DNA of 64,000 nt from CAVONV01 sp963697355 (GCA_963697355.1 CAVONV010000005.1:1-64000), one strand, 5' to 3'; shown: positions 46,026 to 56,075, counted from the first letter of the stretch. Translations and numbers: made by a program. The notes: generated by a model from the sequence alone, not told the origin.

Positions 46026-47034
46026 ATGTCGTCTGCGAAGCCGCTCCATGGATTGATCAAGTTCGGATTCCTGTTCCTAACTACCCTTTCGCAAACAAAT
46101 TGGGGCCATGCTTCCCCTAGGGAATTCGTTGCAGAGGACTACGCGCAACTTGTCTATCGCTATATGGCGGGACAGTTCCGCCCAGCCGTGCGGGAACTGT
46201 CCGCTGTCTCCCCAACGGACCTGGAGAAAGTGTGTGAAGAATACGGTGAGCGTTGGTTGACCGTGCCGCAGCTCAAGGCCGCTGCCTTACTTCATACGGA
46301 AACTGTCCTTTTTGAAGAGGGAGACTTCAAGTTCCATGCCAGTGCGGCCAGACGCTGGATGCGAAGAGCTGAGTTCGCAAGCTACGAAACATTCGAACGA
46401 CGTTTGTTCCTCCTGATGTCTTACCATTTCATGGGTACAGGTCAACCTTGGGAGACGCGAGCCGTCCTCGAGGCCGCCCTTCTCGACTATCCGGAAGATA
46501 GGGAGTTTTGTCTCGCACTTGGCACCTTGTTCGAAACATCCGGGTGGACAAGAAAGGACGCCGCCTTGCTGCGAAGGGCCGAAAGATCAGTACCGTTTCA
46601 TCCTCGATAAGGACCCTGGTTCTGAAGAGGCTCGACTCCGGCTGGGACGTGTACTCGCGCTTTTAGGCCGAATCGACAAGGCGTTTGTCGAGCTGAACGG
46701 ACTTGTTTCAACTACGGAAGACAAACAGTTTCGTCTCGTTGGTCATCTCACTGTGGGCGCCATTCACGAGGAGCGCGAAGAGCTCGAGGAGGCGGTCGAG
46801 GCTTACAGCAGGGCGACGGCCCTGAATCTCAATTGTCAATCGGCGTCCATTGCGCTTGCTCACGCGCTACACAGAACCGGAGATCACGAGGGTTCACTAT
46901 CGACCCTTGAAGAATTCCTAGAGCAGGACGAGGTCGACATTTCCCGAGCCGAAGATCCGTGGCTTCGTTACTTGCTCGGTCACTCCCATCGCTTCGGAGA
47001 TCTCCTCCAGGACATGAGGGCCGAGGTCCGTTGA
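46026..47034 (+). pseudogene. TPR repeat protein, broken by a 1-base frameshift
   Basis: The N-terminal part has a signal-like segment (LIKFGFLFLTTLSQTNWGHA) and helical repeats to about codon 190. The frame then runs into a stop at 46610, while the neighbouring frame continues QYRFILDKDPGSEEARLRLG and further TPR units to 47034. Removing one A from the AAA run at 46582-46584 joins them as RRAEDQYRFILDKDPGS, about 335 residues in all. The stop abuts the ATG of the VWA gene, a TPR-VWA pair common in acidobacteria. ATG at 46026 with GGAG upstream is preferred over the TTG at 46005. Confidence 0.78.
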
Positions 47035-48201
47035 ATGAGGCAGACCATTAGATGGGGGCCGCTCCTCCTGACGCATTTCATTCTGCTCTTCTGTTTTGTC
47101 GGTGGTCTCACCGCTCAGGAGAAGCCGTACCGTTTCGAAGTCCGGGTCGAGACCGTGTACGTGGACGTCTTCGCGTCTCAGAATGGGAAACCGGTGAGGG
47201 GCCTCTCGGCCGAGGACTTCGAGGTATCGGACAATGGCGTCCGCCAGCAAATCGAGCTGGTCGATGTGGAATCTGTTCCGACGAGCGCCATGCTCGTGCT
47301 GGACACCAGTGGCAGTGTTACCGGGAGCAAGCTTCGACATCTGCGAGAGGCGGCGCATGCTTTTGTCGATGGTCTCGACGAGGATGACGAAGCAGGACTG
47401 TTGACCGTCACCGAGGAACTGCATCTCAAAATGCGCTTGGGCAGCGATTTCAAAGGACTTCATGCGGCGCTCGACGAGCCGATGAAGAGTGGGGCCACGG
47501 TCCTGGTCGATGCACTCTTTGCGGGACTCAAGCTGCTGGAGCGGGCACGTGGACGGCCGTTGCTGTTACTCTTTACCGATGGGATGGACAATATGAGCTG
47601 GCTCGACGCATCGGATGCGCTCGACGTCGCGGGGAGCTCGGAAGCCATCGTCTACGTGGTCGGGGTTGGCTCGCGGGCCGGCGTTCGGCAGCTGGGGCGT
47701 CTGCATTCTTCCGGTTCCGCCGAGGCGACCCGCTTCCTCGATCAAATCGCAAAGGTGACGGGCGGGCAAGTTTGGTACGCTGACACGACCGTATTGCTCG
47801 AGGATGTGTTCCTCGGTGTGGTTACCAGCGGTGAAGAGAGCGATGTGCCTATCCTTGCGGCAGAAGAGGACAAACGTGCCGTAGGGCTGCTTCCTTCAAC
47901 TCATGATGTTTTCTCGAGATCGGAAGAGCTTTGGGTCTTCACCGAGATCTATTGGAGCTCCTCGTTACACCATGAGAGCTTGGAGCTATCGACAACTCTA
48001 AAGGCGCCCGACCAGACGGTCGTATTCGAATCCAAAGCAAGTGATGTCGGGCTAGACATGTCCCCGAAACGAGCTTTGTCACACCAGGTAAGAATTCCAA
48101 TGGCCCTAGTGCCTCCGGGAGAGTACCTCCTCGAAATCAAAGCGGAGACTCAATCGGGAGGAGAAGAGACTCGGAGTCGGGCTCTGGTCCGGATTAGATA
48201 G
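47035..48201 (+). CDS. VWFA-related domain protein, exported
   Basis: A signal peptide (residues about 8-25, ending FVGGLTAQ) is followed by a short beta-rich segment (VRVETVYVDVFASQNGKPV, LSAEDFEVSDNG), the family's N-terminal signature. A von Willebrand A domain spans about 82-275 with a MIDAS motif DTSGS (Asp90, Ser92, Ser94), and a beta-sandwich-like C-terminal part comes after it. Such proteins probably bind other proteins through a metal ion at the cell surface; the partner is unknown. Its ATG follows the TPR gene's stop without a gap, so the two genes are one transcription unit. Confidence 0.85.
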   Translation: MRQTIRWGPLLLTHFILLFCFVGGLTAQEKPYRFEVRVETVYVDVFASQNGKPVRGLSAEDFEVSDNGVRQQIELVDVESVPTSAMLVLDTSGSVTGSKLRHLREAAHAFVDGLDEDDEAGLLTVTEELHLKMRLGSDFKGLHAALDEPMKSGATVLVDALFAGLKLLERARGRPLLLLFTDGMDNMSWLDASDALDVAGSSEAIVYVVGVGSRAGVRQLGRLHSSGSAEATRFLDQIAKVTGGQVWYADTTVLLEDVFLGVVTSGEESDVPILAAEEDKRAVGLLPSTHDVFSRSEELWVFTEIYWSSSLHHESLELSTTLKAPDQTVVFESKASDVGLDMSPKRALSHQVRIPMALVPPGEYLLEIKAETQSGGEETRSRALVRIR

Positions 48202-48289
48202 CCCCAGAAATCGTTGTATCGCTTTCTCGACCCGACTTGACCCCTCTGACCTCAGATCGGACAATCGGTGACTCATTGTCTCCCACTCT

Positions 48290-48295
48290 AGGAGG
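48290..48295 (+). promoter_or_regulatory. Ribosome binding site that sets a GTG start
   Basis: A perfect AGGAGG ends at 48295, 8 bases before GTG at 48304. The longer frame would start at 48295, inside this site, and is therefore excluded. Confidence 0.75.
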
Positions 48296-48303
48296 TGGTT
48301 GCT

Positions 48304-51300
48304 GTGAAGCTAAGATATTACCTACCCATTGCAGTACTGTTGTGCGCAAGCACATTATCTGCTCAAGCTATTGGCCCGTCTCTTTATCAAGATCTCCGCT
48401 ATCGGGTCATCGGTCCCTTCCGAGCGAGCCGAACCGTTGGTGCCGTGGGGGTGCCTTCACAGCCGAGCGTCTTCTACGTGGGTGTGAACAATGGCGGCGT
48501 GTGGAAAACGGATGACTACGGGCGTACTTGGAATCCCATCTTCGACGATGCACCGACGGGATCCGTTGGAGACATTGCGGTTTCGCCCTCACATCCGGAA
48601 ATTATCTACGTGGGTACCGGTGAGGGGCTACATCGCCCCGACCTCTCTGTGGGTGATGGGATCTTCAAGTCGACCAATGGCGGTGAGGCCTGGGACCATG
48701 TCGGCCTCGGCGATGTGCAGCAAGTGGGTCGACTGATCATCCATCCGACAAATCCCGACATCGTCTTCGTTGCGGGTATGGGACATCCCTATGGGGCGAA
48801 CGAAGAGCGGGGCGTCTTCCGGACGAAGGACGGAGGAGCGACTTGGGAGAAGGTCCTTTATATCGATCACAATACGGGTGCCGCAACGGTCGAGATGGAT
48901 CCGTCGGACCCGGACACTCTCTATGCAGCGCTTTGGGAGCACCGAGTGGCACCTTGGGAGAATGGACGTTTCTCGGGACCGAATAGTGGCCTCCACAAAT
49001 CGACAGACGGGGGCACGACGTGGCGCCCGATATCCCAAGGGTTGCCGGCCGCGATGGATTTGGGTCGGATTGGCGTCGGCATTTCGGCCAGCAATCCTAA
49101 GCGACTCTACGCGACCGTTGGCGTGCGGCAAAGCCGCGGCATCTACCGATCCGACGATGCCGGGGAGAGCTGGAAGCTCGTGAGCTCCGATCGCCGGCTC
49201 GCTGGGGACATTCGGGTTCACCCGAGGAACCCGGAGCGTGTCTTCATTGGCAACATCGCTTCCTACCGCTCGGATGATGGTGGCACGACATGGACCTCTA
49301 TCAAAGGGGCGCCGGGCGGCGACGACTACCAGCGGATTTGGATCAATCCGGAGCAGCCGGACATCATGCTCTTCTCGGCGGACCAGGGCGCCACGATCAC
49401 TGTCAACGGTGGAAGGACCTGGAGCTCGTGGTACAACCAACCGACCGCGCAGCTCTACCACGTGACGACGGACAATCAGTTTCCATACTGGGTCTACGGG
49501 GGCAGCAAGAAAGCGGTGCCATGGGTGTTGCAAGTCGGGGTAATGGCGGACAAATCTCGTTCCGGGACTGGATGGGCGTTGGAGCGGATGAGTATGCGTA
49601 TATTGCTCCCGATCCAAAGGATCCGAACATTATCTATGGCGGGCGGGTCGTTCGTTTCAACAAAGCCACGGGACAGACGCAAAACGTTGCTCCCGAGACG
49701 CTTCGCTCCGGGAAGTATCGCATCAAGCGCACGATGCCGCTTCTATTCCATCCATCGGATCCGTCGATGTTGCTCTTCGCCACCAATGTCCTCTGGAAGA
49801 CGACGAGTGGGGGCGCGGGCTGGGAGATCATCAGCCCTGACCTATCGCGCGAGCAAACCGATGTCCCCGAATGTGTCGGTGATTTCACCACTGACGATCT
49901 AGAGACCATGCCGCGCAGCGGCGTGATCTATGCGGTTGGAGCTTCGTCACTCGATGTCAACACGCTCTGGGCGGGTACCGATGACGGGCTCGTACACGTG
50001 ACTCGGGACGGTGGTCAGACATGGAGCAACGTGACGCCTCCAGAGCTTCGTGCCTGGGACAAGGTGTCACAACTCGACGCCGGGCATTTTGATCAACAAA
50101 CGGCCTACATGGCTGTCAACGCGATCCGCCGAAACGACATGCGGCCCCATGTCTATCGGACGCACGACGGCGGTGCAACTTGGACGAGGATCGTCAGCGG
50201 CCTTCATGAGATGGGGCCGGTGAATGTCGTCCGTGAAGATCCCAAACAGCCGAAGCTGCTATTTGCCGGGACCGAACGGACTGTCTATTTCTCCGTCGAT
50301 GACGGCGATCACTGGCAGTCGCTTCGCATGAACATGCCGGCCTCCTCCATCCGGGATCTGGTCATCCATGAAGATGATTTGGTGATCGGCACTCACGGTC
50401 GTTCGATATGGATTCTCGACAATATTGCGCCGCTTCGAGAGCTCGCGCAGGCGGCCGGTGCGGATAGAGCCTTTCTTTTTAGTCCACCGAGAGCCACGCG
50501 GGTTCGCGGAAATATGTTCTCAGACACGCCTCTTCCACCGGAGGAGCCGACGGGTCAGAACCCGCCTGACGGAGCGATCTTGGACTACTACCTCGCTGGT
50601 GGCCCGAATGAAGTCACGATTGAGATCGTCGACGGCAGCGGTGGCGTCATCCGAAAGTACTCGAGTGAGGACCCACCCGAGACTATTGAGCCGGATGAAC
50701 TGGCGTATCCGACCTATTGGTTTCGACCTCCACAACGGGTCTCGACGGAGCCAGGGCACCACCGGTTCATCTGGGATCTTCGCCACGAGCCACCACCCGG
50801 TACCCATAGGGAGTTTTCGATTGCCGCCGTCGCCGGGGACACGCCCAGTGGCCCCCATGGACCGTTCGTCCATCCGGGTTCTTACACCGTCCGGTTGACG
50901 GTCGACGGAAACGTCCTGGAACGCTCGATCGACGTTCGCATGGATCCCCGCGTCGAAATCCGTGCCGAAGATTTGAAGCTCCAGACCGAAAACTCCATGG
51001 CCTGCTACAAAACCTACCTCGAGGCGCAGAAGCTTCGGGAATCGATCGACCAAGCGCTGAAAGCCGGTGGATCGGCACTCAGCACAGATCAAAAAGAACA
51101 TTGGGGTGCGCTACGAGGTACGGGTATCGTGGGTGACCCGAATACTCTTTACGGCAGCATCTATGAAGCGTCACCCGAGGAGGAGACCGTCGTCGGACTT
51201 CAAAGCAAGCTCCTATTCCTTCTCAATCTGCTGCAAGAAGCCGATGCTCGGCCTACGCAACAGGCTGTAAAGGCGGTCGAAAGGCTCCAAGAAATGCTCC

Positions 51301-51335
51301 CGCAACTCGAGAGGCGCTGGGAAGGGATCCGGTAG
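48304..51335 (+). pseudogene. Secreted BNR/sortilin-like protein, split by a 1-base frameshift
   Basis: From GTG 48304 a signal peptide (YYLPIAVLLCASTLSAQA) leads into Asp-box repeats (TDDYGRTW, STNGGEAW, TKDGGATW, STDGGTTW, SDDAGESW). The frame is lost after YWVYGG at about 49500 and resumes in the next frame with QQESGAMGVASRGNGGQISF. Adding one G to the GGGGG run at 49498-49502 restores WVYGGQQESGAMG and a protein of about 1010 residues to 51335, with more Asp-boxes (TRDGGQTW, THDGGATW), a proline-rich module and a helical C-terminus. It is a paralogue of the 6650-9937 protein. Its function is unknown. Confidence 0.83.
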
Positions 51336-51336
51336 G

Positions 51337-51384
51337 CGGTGGTTCGTCAACGCCATAGAAGTCGACTATCTGGATTATCATTAG
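51337..51384 (+). pseudogene. Tail of a HigB/RelE-type toxin gene
   Basis: The 15 codons before the stop at 51382-51384 read RWFVNAIEVDYLDYH. HigB toxins end with FRW...VEIVDYH and their stop lies just before the HigA ribosome site, exactly the position found here. The rest of the toxin gene is absent: upstream lies the end of the BNR gene. The match is short and rests on position plus the DYH-stop ending. Confidence 0.45.
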
Positions 51385-51395
51385 GAGGTTCTTTC

Positions 51396-51683
51396 ATGGC
51401 AATGAAGAATCCAGTGCACCCGGGCACGATTGTGCGGGAGGATTGCCTGAAGCCTTTGAACCTGTCGATCACCGAAGGCGCAAAAAGGCTTGGTGTCGGT
51501 CGCCAAACTCTCTCTAACCTAGTTAATGCAAAGGCGTCAATTTCCATCGAAATGGCCTTTCGGTTGTCTAAGGCATTCGGTTCGACGCCGGAAACGTGGT
51601 TAGGAATGCAGTTGGCGTTTGACCTGGCACAATCAAGAGGCTTGGAACGAAAGATAAAGGTCAAACGTATAGAGGCCGCATAA
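51396..51683 (+). CDS. higA: HigA-type antitoxin (XRE helix-turn-helix), orphan
   Basis: A 95-residue protein: NPVHPGTIVREDCLKPLNLS, then the helix-turn-helix ITEGAKRLGVGRQTLSNLVN and ISIEMAFRLSKAFGSTPETWLGMQLAFDL, the standard HigA pattern. HigA neutralises the ribosome-dependent RNase HigB and represses its own promoter. ATG at 51396 follows TTAGGAGGTT. Only the last codons of a HigB-like gene remain upstream, so it is an orphan antitoxin; such genes may protect against related toxins elsewhere, such as the HigB at 58483-58775. Confidence 0.85.
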   Translation: MAMKNPVHPGTIVREDCLKPLNLSITEGAKRLGVGRQTLSNLVNAKASISIEMAFRLSKAFGSTPETWLGMQLAFDLAQSRGLERKIKVKRIEAA

Positions 51684-51761
51684 CTTCCCGCGTTACCCTT
51701 CGTCGGAAGGGTGAAGTGAGGCGTGCTGACAGGGAAAGATGGCCGATGTCTCGGCGCTTCC

Positions 51762-51908
51762 TCAACTCAGTTCGATTTGGACGGGCTTGACGTCCAAGTA
51801 GGCGTTTCGCTTTGCGCCGCCGAAGATGACCGAGCCCGGGCAGGCTCGCACCAGCTTTCGGGAGCCGTCCTCCACGACATTGAAGAGCTCGGCGCATGAA
51901 GCAATAGA
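51762..51908 (-). pseudogene. C-terminal gene fragment, family not recognised
   Basis: On the minus strand 48 codons read like a real protein end: CAELFNVVEDGSRKLVRA, GSVIFGGAKRNAYLDVKP, ending QIELS. G/C fills almost all third codon positions, which supports a coding history. There is no start codon, and a stop closes the frame upstream at 51909-51911, so it would be a leftover of a deleted gene. I could not name the family. Confidence 0.3.
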
Positions 51909-52062
51909 CTATGCAAGACAGGAAGAAAAACCGCCGCTGGAAACTGGATATTGGGCCCGTTTCGTCAATATAGGCGGAAAAATGGGCTATAGTAAAGAAT
52001 TGCCGCAGCGGCAGGAGAGAAATTGCGTCGAGTTGTCAAGAAATCGTAGGATCCCAACCGTT

Positions 52063-53045
52063 ATGAAAAAATCAGAGACTACATCCCCGTATTCGACAGC
52101 CAGCTTGCGCGGTCGACCCTCATCCAGAAGGCCCTTCTCGGGTGTCCTGGAGCCTCATTTCTCCTTCGAGTTCTATCCCCCCAAGACGCCGAAGGGTTGG
52201 GCCAATATGGAAGAAGCCGCCCGGCAGTTGGCGGGGCTCGAGCCCGACTTCATCTCTGTGACCTTTGGAGCGGGTGGCAGTGCCAAGGAGCGGACGCTCG
52301 AGACGTCGCTTGCTCTACGATCCCTCATGAATGTGGATGTCGTCCCTCATATCTCCTGTCTGGGCCTCACACGACAGCAAGTCGAAGTTCATCTCGAGAA
52401 TTATGCCAAAGAGGGCATTTCCAAGCTGCTGGCCCTCCGCGGGGACGTTCCCGAGGGCACCGCGTCCGTCAACGACGTCGTTATCCCGAAAGAGGGATTC
52501 CGCTACGCCAACGAGCTGGTTTCCTACATCAAGCAGCGGGGTGGATTCCAAGTTCTTGTCGCTTGCTATCCCGAAGGACATCCTGAAGCCCCAACGATAC
52601 AAACAGATGTAGATAATTTCATGCGTAAGGTGGATGCGGGAGCGGATGCAGCGGTCACACAGTATTTCTATAACAACGCCGCCTATTTCCAGTTCGTAAA
52701 TGACGTGCGTCGTCGCGGCATCGACATTCCCATCGTCGTCGGCCTGATGCCGGTTGCGCCTTACGACCAAGTGGTCCACTTCTCAGCAAGTGCGATGCCG
52801 ATATCCCGTTGTGGATCCGCAAACGCATGGAAGGTTATCAAGACGATCCCGCTTCTCAATTGGACCTCGCTGTCGAGATCGCCGTTAGGCAAACCGAGGA
52901 GCTGTTCAAGAATGGCGCTCCGGGGATCCACTTCTACACGTTGAACCGTGCCGATGTGACGCTTCGTGTGTGCGAGCATCTACGTCCGCAGCCGCTCGAC
53001 TTGGGCTATTCGTTAAAGGACGCGACCTACGGCGAGGTCATCTAG
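52063..53045 (+). pseudogene. metF: Methylenetetrahydrofolate reductase (MetF), split by a 1-base frameshift
   Basis: Reduces 5,10-methylene-THF to 5-methyl-THF for methionine synthesis. HFSFEFYPPKTPKG, ISVTFGAGGS, VVPHISCLGLTR, ISKLLALRGDVP and DAAVTQYFYNN are the FAD- and folate-site motifs of MetF. The frame fails after VVHFSA at about 52788; the next frame carries on with CDADIPLWIRKRMEGYQDD and GAPGIHFYTLNRA. One extra A in the AA pair at 52788-52789 restores FSAKCDADIPLWI and about 327 residues. Because MetF is normally essential without external methionine, a sequencing error is the likeliest cause. The start at 52063 (MKKSETT) is a choice; the frame is open further upstream. Confidence 0.85.
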
Positions 53046-53174
53046 GTCCTGTCGACGAGTACGACGCTCCCATTCGCGGATCCTTTCTGAAACCTCGAGA
53101 TAGGCCTATCCCACATTTTGATTTGTGGGCCTATCTGTGCTTAATTGCCGGAAATGTCCCGGAGCGTACTCGCA

Positions 53175-54586
53175 ATGAAAAACAAGAAGAGAAAACTCAT
53201 TAGCAGAAGACAACTGTTGGCAACAACAGGCGTTTGTGCGGCTGGTGTTGGTGCTGCCGGCTTGGGTCTTTTGCCGTTGTCCAGCACAATCTGTGGCGGA
53301 GTCACGCATGCAAATGATGAACCTGATGAGGCGTATTTTCCACCGTCGGAACAGGACGGGGGCTGGCGTGTTGGAGATCCCTGGGATTTGAAGGTCGACA
53401 TCGACAGGCTACAGGATGCCATCGACTTTCACGACACGGACATCGTCACCACGAGCTACGGCGGGGCCCTCGTCATCGTCTACAAAGGCACATTATTGGT
53501 GAAAGCTACATCACCGGGACAGAGGGTGGACCACAACCGTGGACCCTCGAACCTGCAATGACATGAAATCATCGACCAAATCCGTCTTCGGCACGGCGGT
53601 CGGCGTATTTCTCGAGGAGTACAAAGATCGAGTCAACCTGGACACCTATCTGGTGGGGACATCACGAGAAGATTCACTCATTCCTCAGATATGGGATCAG
53701 CCCATCACGGACGAGAGGAAAGGAAGAATCAAGGTCAAACATGTCATCTCCATGACTTCCGGGCATGAGATCACGCGAGCCATGGTTAGCACCGAGCACC
53801 CGTCATCTTTATCCGGGTTATTCAGGTGCTTACCAGATGTACGAGTACTGCTTTGGCTGGTGGCATTTCGATGGGATTCCCGCCCATCACACCCTGAAGT
53901 TCGAGCCGGGAACCGATTTCAACTACAGCAACTACGGATTGGAGCAGATGGCCCTGGCCATGCGAAACATTTCGGGTGAAAAGGTTGGACCTTATGTCTA
54001 CGATCGCGTTCTCCGCCAGATCGGCATGCCGGTCGGAATCCGGGACAACCAGTTCAGAGATATGCCCTATACGGACGATAAAGAGCTGAACTTTTCCGAT
54101 GAACCGGGATGGGGAGTCGGCGGTAGCAAGGGGTGCGACGCCTATGGCGCCGACAAGAGTGAAAGCCCGTACGGATATCAACTCCATCGTCGGAAGCACG
54201 TTTCAGATGCACGGCCCGGGATTTCGCCCGATTGGGATACCTCTGGTTGAACAAAGGACGATGGGGAGATCAACAACTCGTATCTGAAGAATGGATGAAA
54301 CTGGCGACGAGCCGGTATGTTCGGGAAAACGGGGAAGCTCCCCGTCAAATATGGCTACACATTCTGGATTCAAGATGACTTGGAAAACGTGCCGAAAGAT
54401 CTGTTCATGTCACGAGGCCACAACTTGAACCATAGCTTCGTTATACCGAGCTTGGATCTCGTTGTCGTCCGGCAGGGAAACGAAAACCGTCAAGCGAAAG
54501 GGCAGCCCCCGTTCAGCACAACTTTGATTCAGAAAATCGTGGCGGCCATCCCCACTCACGAGGCGCAATCAGATCGGAGGGCCTGA
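53175..54586 (+). pseudogene. Serine hydrolase (beta-lactamase/class C fold) with six frame breaks
   Basis: Pieces in three frames line up as one protein: an export signal with twin arginine (ISRRQLLATTGVCAAGVGAA), GGALVIVYKG, IIGESYITGTEGGPQPWTLE, the S-x-x-K motif in DMKSSTKSVFGTAV, REPWLAPSTRHLYPGYSGAY, the second active-site motif YSN (FNYSNYGLEQMAL), RCTARDFARLGYLWLNKGRWG and RGHNLNHSFVIPSLDLVVV. Breaks fall near 53490, 53552, 53773, 54178, 54204 and 54342 (three missing, three extra bases). Joined, it has about 470 residues. The high number of breaks leaves open true decay as well as poor base quality. A relative lies at the window's right end. Confidence 0.75.
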
Positions 54587-54823
54587 TGCTGATGAGTACT
54601 CAATTGATAGCCGTATTCATGATGTCTTTTCTTTACTAGCTTTCGCAAGCACGCTCCTTCTGTTTTCAGGGGAAAGCCGTATGAAGCACTCCTGGAATTG
54701 TACGGAAGCCCGCAGAACGGATACGGGACTTTGTATTGGGTGGATGCAAAGACTATTGAGGAACTAAGGCCGAAGTCCTAGCTGATCTTGCTTTGGGTGG
54801 GATTCTGCCGGCGATGGTGCGGC
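54587..54823. other. Spacer with a short unrecognised open frame
   Basis: In the plus frame ending at the TAG 54779-54781 about 45 codons read KPYEALLELYGSPQNGYG, then TLYWVDAKTIEELRPKS, which has a protein-like composition but no start codon in good context. It could be the remnant of a small gene. Nothing else is seen. Confidence 0.3.
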
Positions 54824-54839
54824 TATCATAATTATGATA
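54824..54839. promoter_or_regulatory. Palindromic operator of the Phd/ParE locus
   Basis: TATCATAATTATGATA is a perfect 16-base palindrome, 24 bases before the antitoxin ATG. AT-rich palindromes at this position are the usual binding site by which Phd-type antitoxins repress their own operon. A -10-like TATGAT lies inside it. Confidence 0.55.
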
Positions 54840-54863
54840 TGCTGGTTCAGCGGTGAATGAAAA

Positions 54864-55118
54864 ATGAGGACGATCCGACCCATTTCCGACTTACGTAACA
54901 AAAGTCATGAGATCTCGCGAATCTGTCATGAAACGGGAGAACCCGTATATATTACAAAAAACGGCGAGGGTGACCTGGTGGTCATGAGTCTTGCCGCATA
55001 TGAGCGAGAACAAGCCCGATTGGAGCTCTATCGAGCGTTGGATGAAGCAGAAGCGGACGTCGGTCGGGGCGACCGAGGTATCAGTACAGCAAAGATGCGG
55101 AAGTTGCTGAAGAGATGA
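54864..55118 (+). CDS. Phd/YefM family antitoxin
   Basis: 84 residues: TIRPISDLRNKSHEISRICHETGEPVYITKNGEGDL (Phd_YefM fold with DNA-binding N-terminus) and a charged helical C-terminus (YRALDEAEADVGRGDRG) that should wrap the toxin. It neutralises the adjacent ParE-like protein and should repress the operon through the palindrome upstream. The stop overlaps the toxin start by 4 bases, as is usual in such pairs. No strong ribosome binding site is seen before the ATG. Confidence 0.87.
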   Translation: MRTIRPISDLRNKSHEISRICHETGEPVYITKNGEGDLVVMSLAAYEREQARLELYRALDEAEADVGRGDRGISTAKMRKLLKR

Positions 55119-55414
55119 AGAAAAAGGTCCGGATTCTTCACCGGGCTCAAAAAGACCTAACCGAGATACTCGACTACAGTGCGCGCGATACCCCTCGGGC
55201 AGCCGGACGCTTTGTCGACAAGCTCCTCAACAAGATCGAGGGGCTAGAGAACTTGCCGGAAATGGGTGTTGTCCCTCGGGACGAATACCTACAGGCGCGA
55301 GGCTATCGCGTCCTTGTCGAAGGTGAGTATCTCGTCTTTTACAAAATCTTGAGTCGCCAGGTTAGGATCTACCGCGTTCTTCACGGCCGCCGAAAATACC
55401 GCCACCTGTTGTGA
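55115..55414 (+). CDS. ParE/RelE superfamily toxin
   Basis: 99 residues with the ParE-type pattern: RILHRAQKDLTEILDYSARDTPRAAGRFVDKL, GLENLPEMGVVPRDEYL, and the final strands YRVLVEGEYLVFYKIL and VRIYRVLHGRRKYRHLL. ParE toxins act on DNA gyrase while RelE proteins cut mRNA at the ribosome; the basic VLHGRRKYR end is found in both branches, so the target stays open. It is coupled to its antitoxin by the 4-base overlap. Confidence 0.87.
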   Translation: MKKKVRILHRAQKDLTEILDYSARDTPRAAGRFVDKLLNKIEGLENLPEMGVVPRDEYLQARGYRVLVEGEYLVFYKILSRQVRIYRVLHGRRKYRHLL

Positions 55415-55436
55415 GTTCCTTGCGCCGCACCTTTGT

Positions 55437-55928
55437 CTATGGAATGGCAAAGAATCGTCTTGCTGCAAGCGTCACGGCGAGGCAAGCCACGATGTAGGTG
55501 AGATTAACGGTGCCCCGGATGAGCCAAGGCCGGCTAGACAAATCCATTCTTATTGCACGTCCCAAGACCACCCCAACGCCGAGTAAGGAGAACCACGGCG
55601 TGAAGAGCAGGGTCGGAGATCCTCGAACGGCCATCGTTACCAAGTCGTGTAGGGCACCGCAAACCGTAAATGTCACTATGATGGCGGCCGTGGGTGGCAA
55701 GACTCGTATCAGTGGCGAATGCACATACCTCGCCAGTCCGTATCCAAACACTGGATTCCAGTACTGCCAGAATCCGGCGAAAGACCCGGCCCCCAGAGAG
55801 CGGCGTAACATGTTCCACAGCGAGCCGGAGGCGCCTACGGCTGCACCATTGCGACGCCGGATGTACTCGGCGAGAGTTAGCCTTCGCCGTTTCCCACGTG
55901 CACGAACAATGGCTCGATTCGTGTTCAT
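55437..55928 (-). CDS. Small membrane protein resembling MBOAT-type acyltransferases
   Basis: About 163 residues with a basic start (AIVRARGKRRRLTLAEY), then GSLWNMLRRSLGAGSFAGFWQYWNPVFGYG and about four membrane segments. The FWQYWNP motif and the single histidine in a membrane helix (FTVCGALHDLVTM) recall the N-H pair of membrane-bound O-acyltransferases, but the protein is far shorter than the usual 350-500 residues. Similar short forms occur in other bacteria, so it may be complete. ATG at 55928 is chosen; a longer frame to 56024 has no better support. It converges with the ParE gene. Confidence 0.5.
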   Translation of the reverse strand: MNTNRAIVRARGKRRRLTLAEYIRRRNGAAVGASGSLWNMLRRSLGAGSFAGFWQYWNPVFGYGLARYVHSPLIRVLPPTAAIIVTFTVCGALHDLVTMAVRGSPTLLFTPWFSLLGVGVVLGRAIRMDLSSRPWLIRGTVNLTYIVACLAVTLAARRFFAIP

Positions 55929-56075
55929 CTTGATGACCGCGGCCCGGAAGCCGGTTCGAGTCGGGTCTACGAAATTCAGTTGCAGAGACCAGTGTATCAA
56001 GGGATTGCGAACTAGAATCTTCAATTCAAGTTTGCTCTCGACTAAGCGAAACGGCCTTAGTGGAAATCGCTGCAG

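Noticed and set aside
48628..49617. Minus-strand open frame of 329 codons
   Set aside because: It is opposite the BNR protein, whose Asp-boxes are unmistakable.
51684..52062. SAM or cobalamin riboswitch before metF
   Set aside because: I looked for paired stems and conserved boxes and saw none; the space partly holds an old gene end on the other strand.
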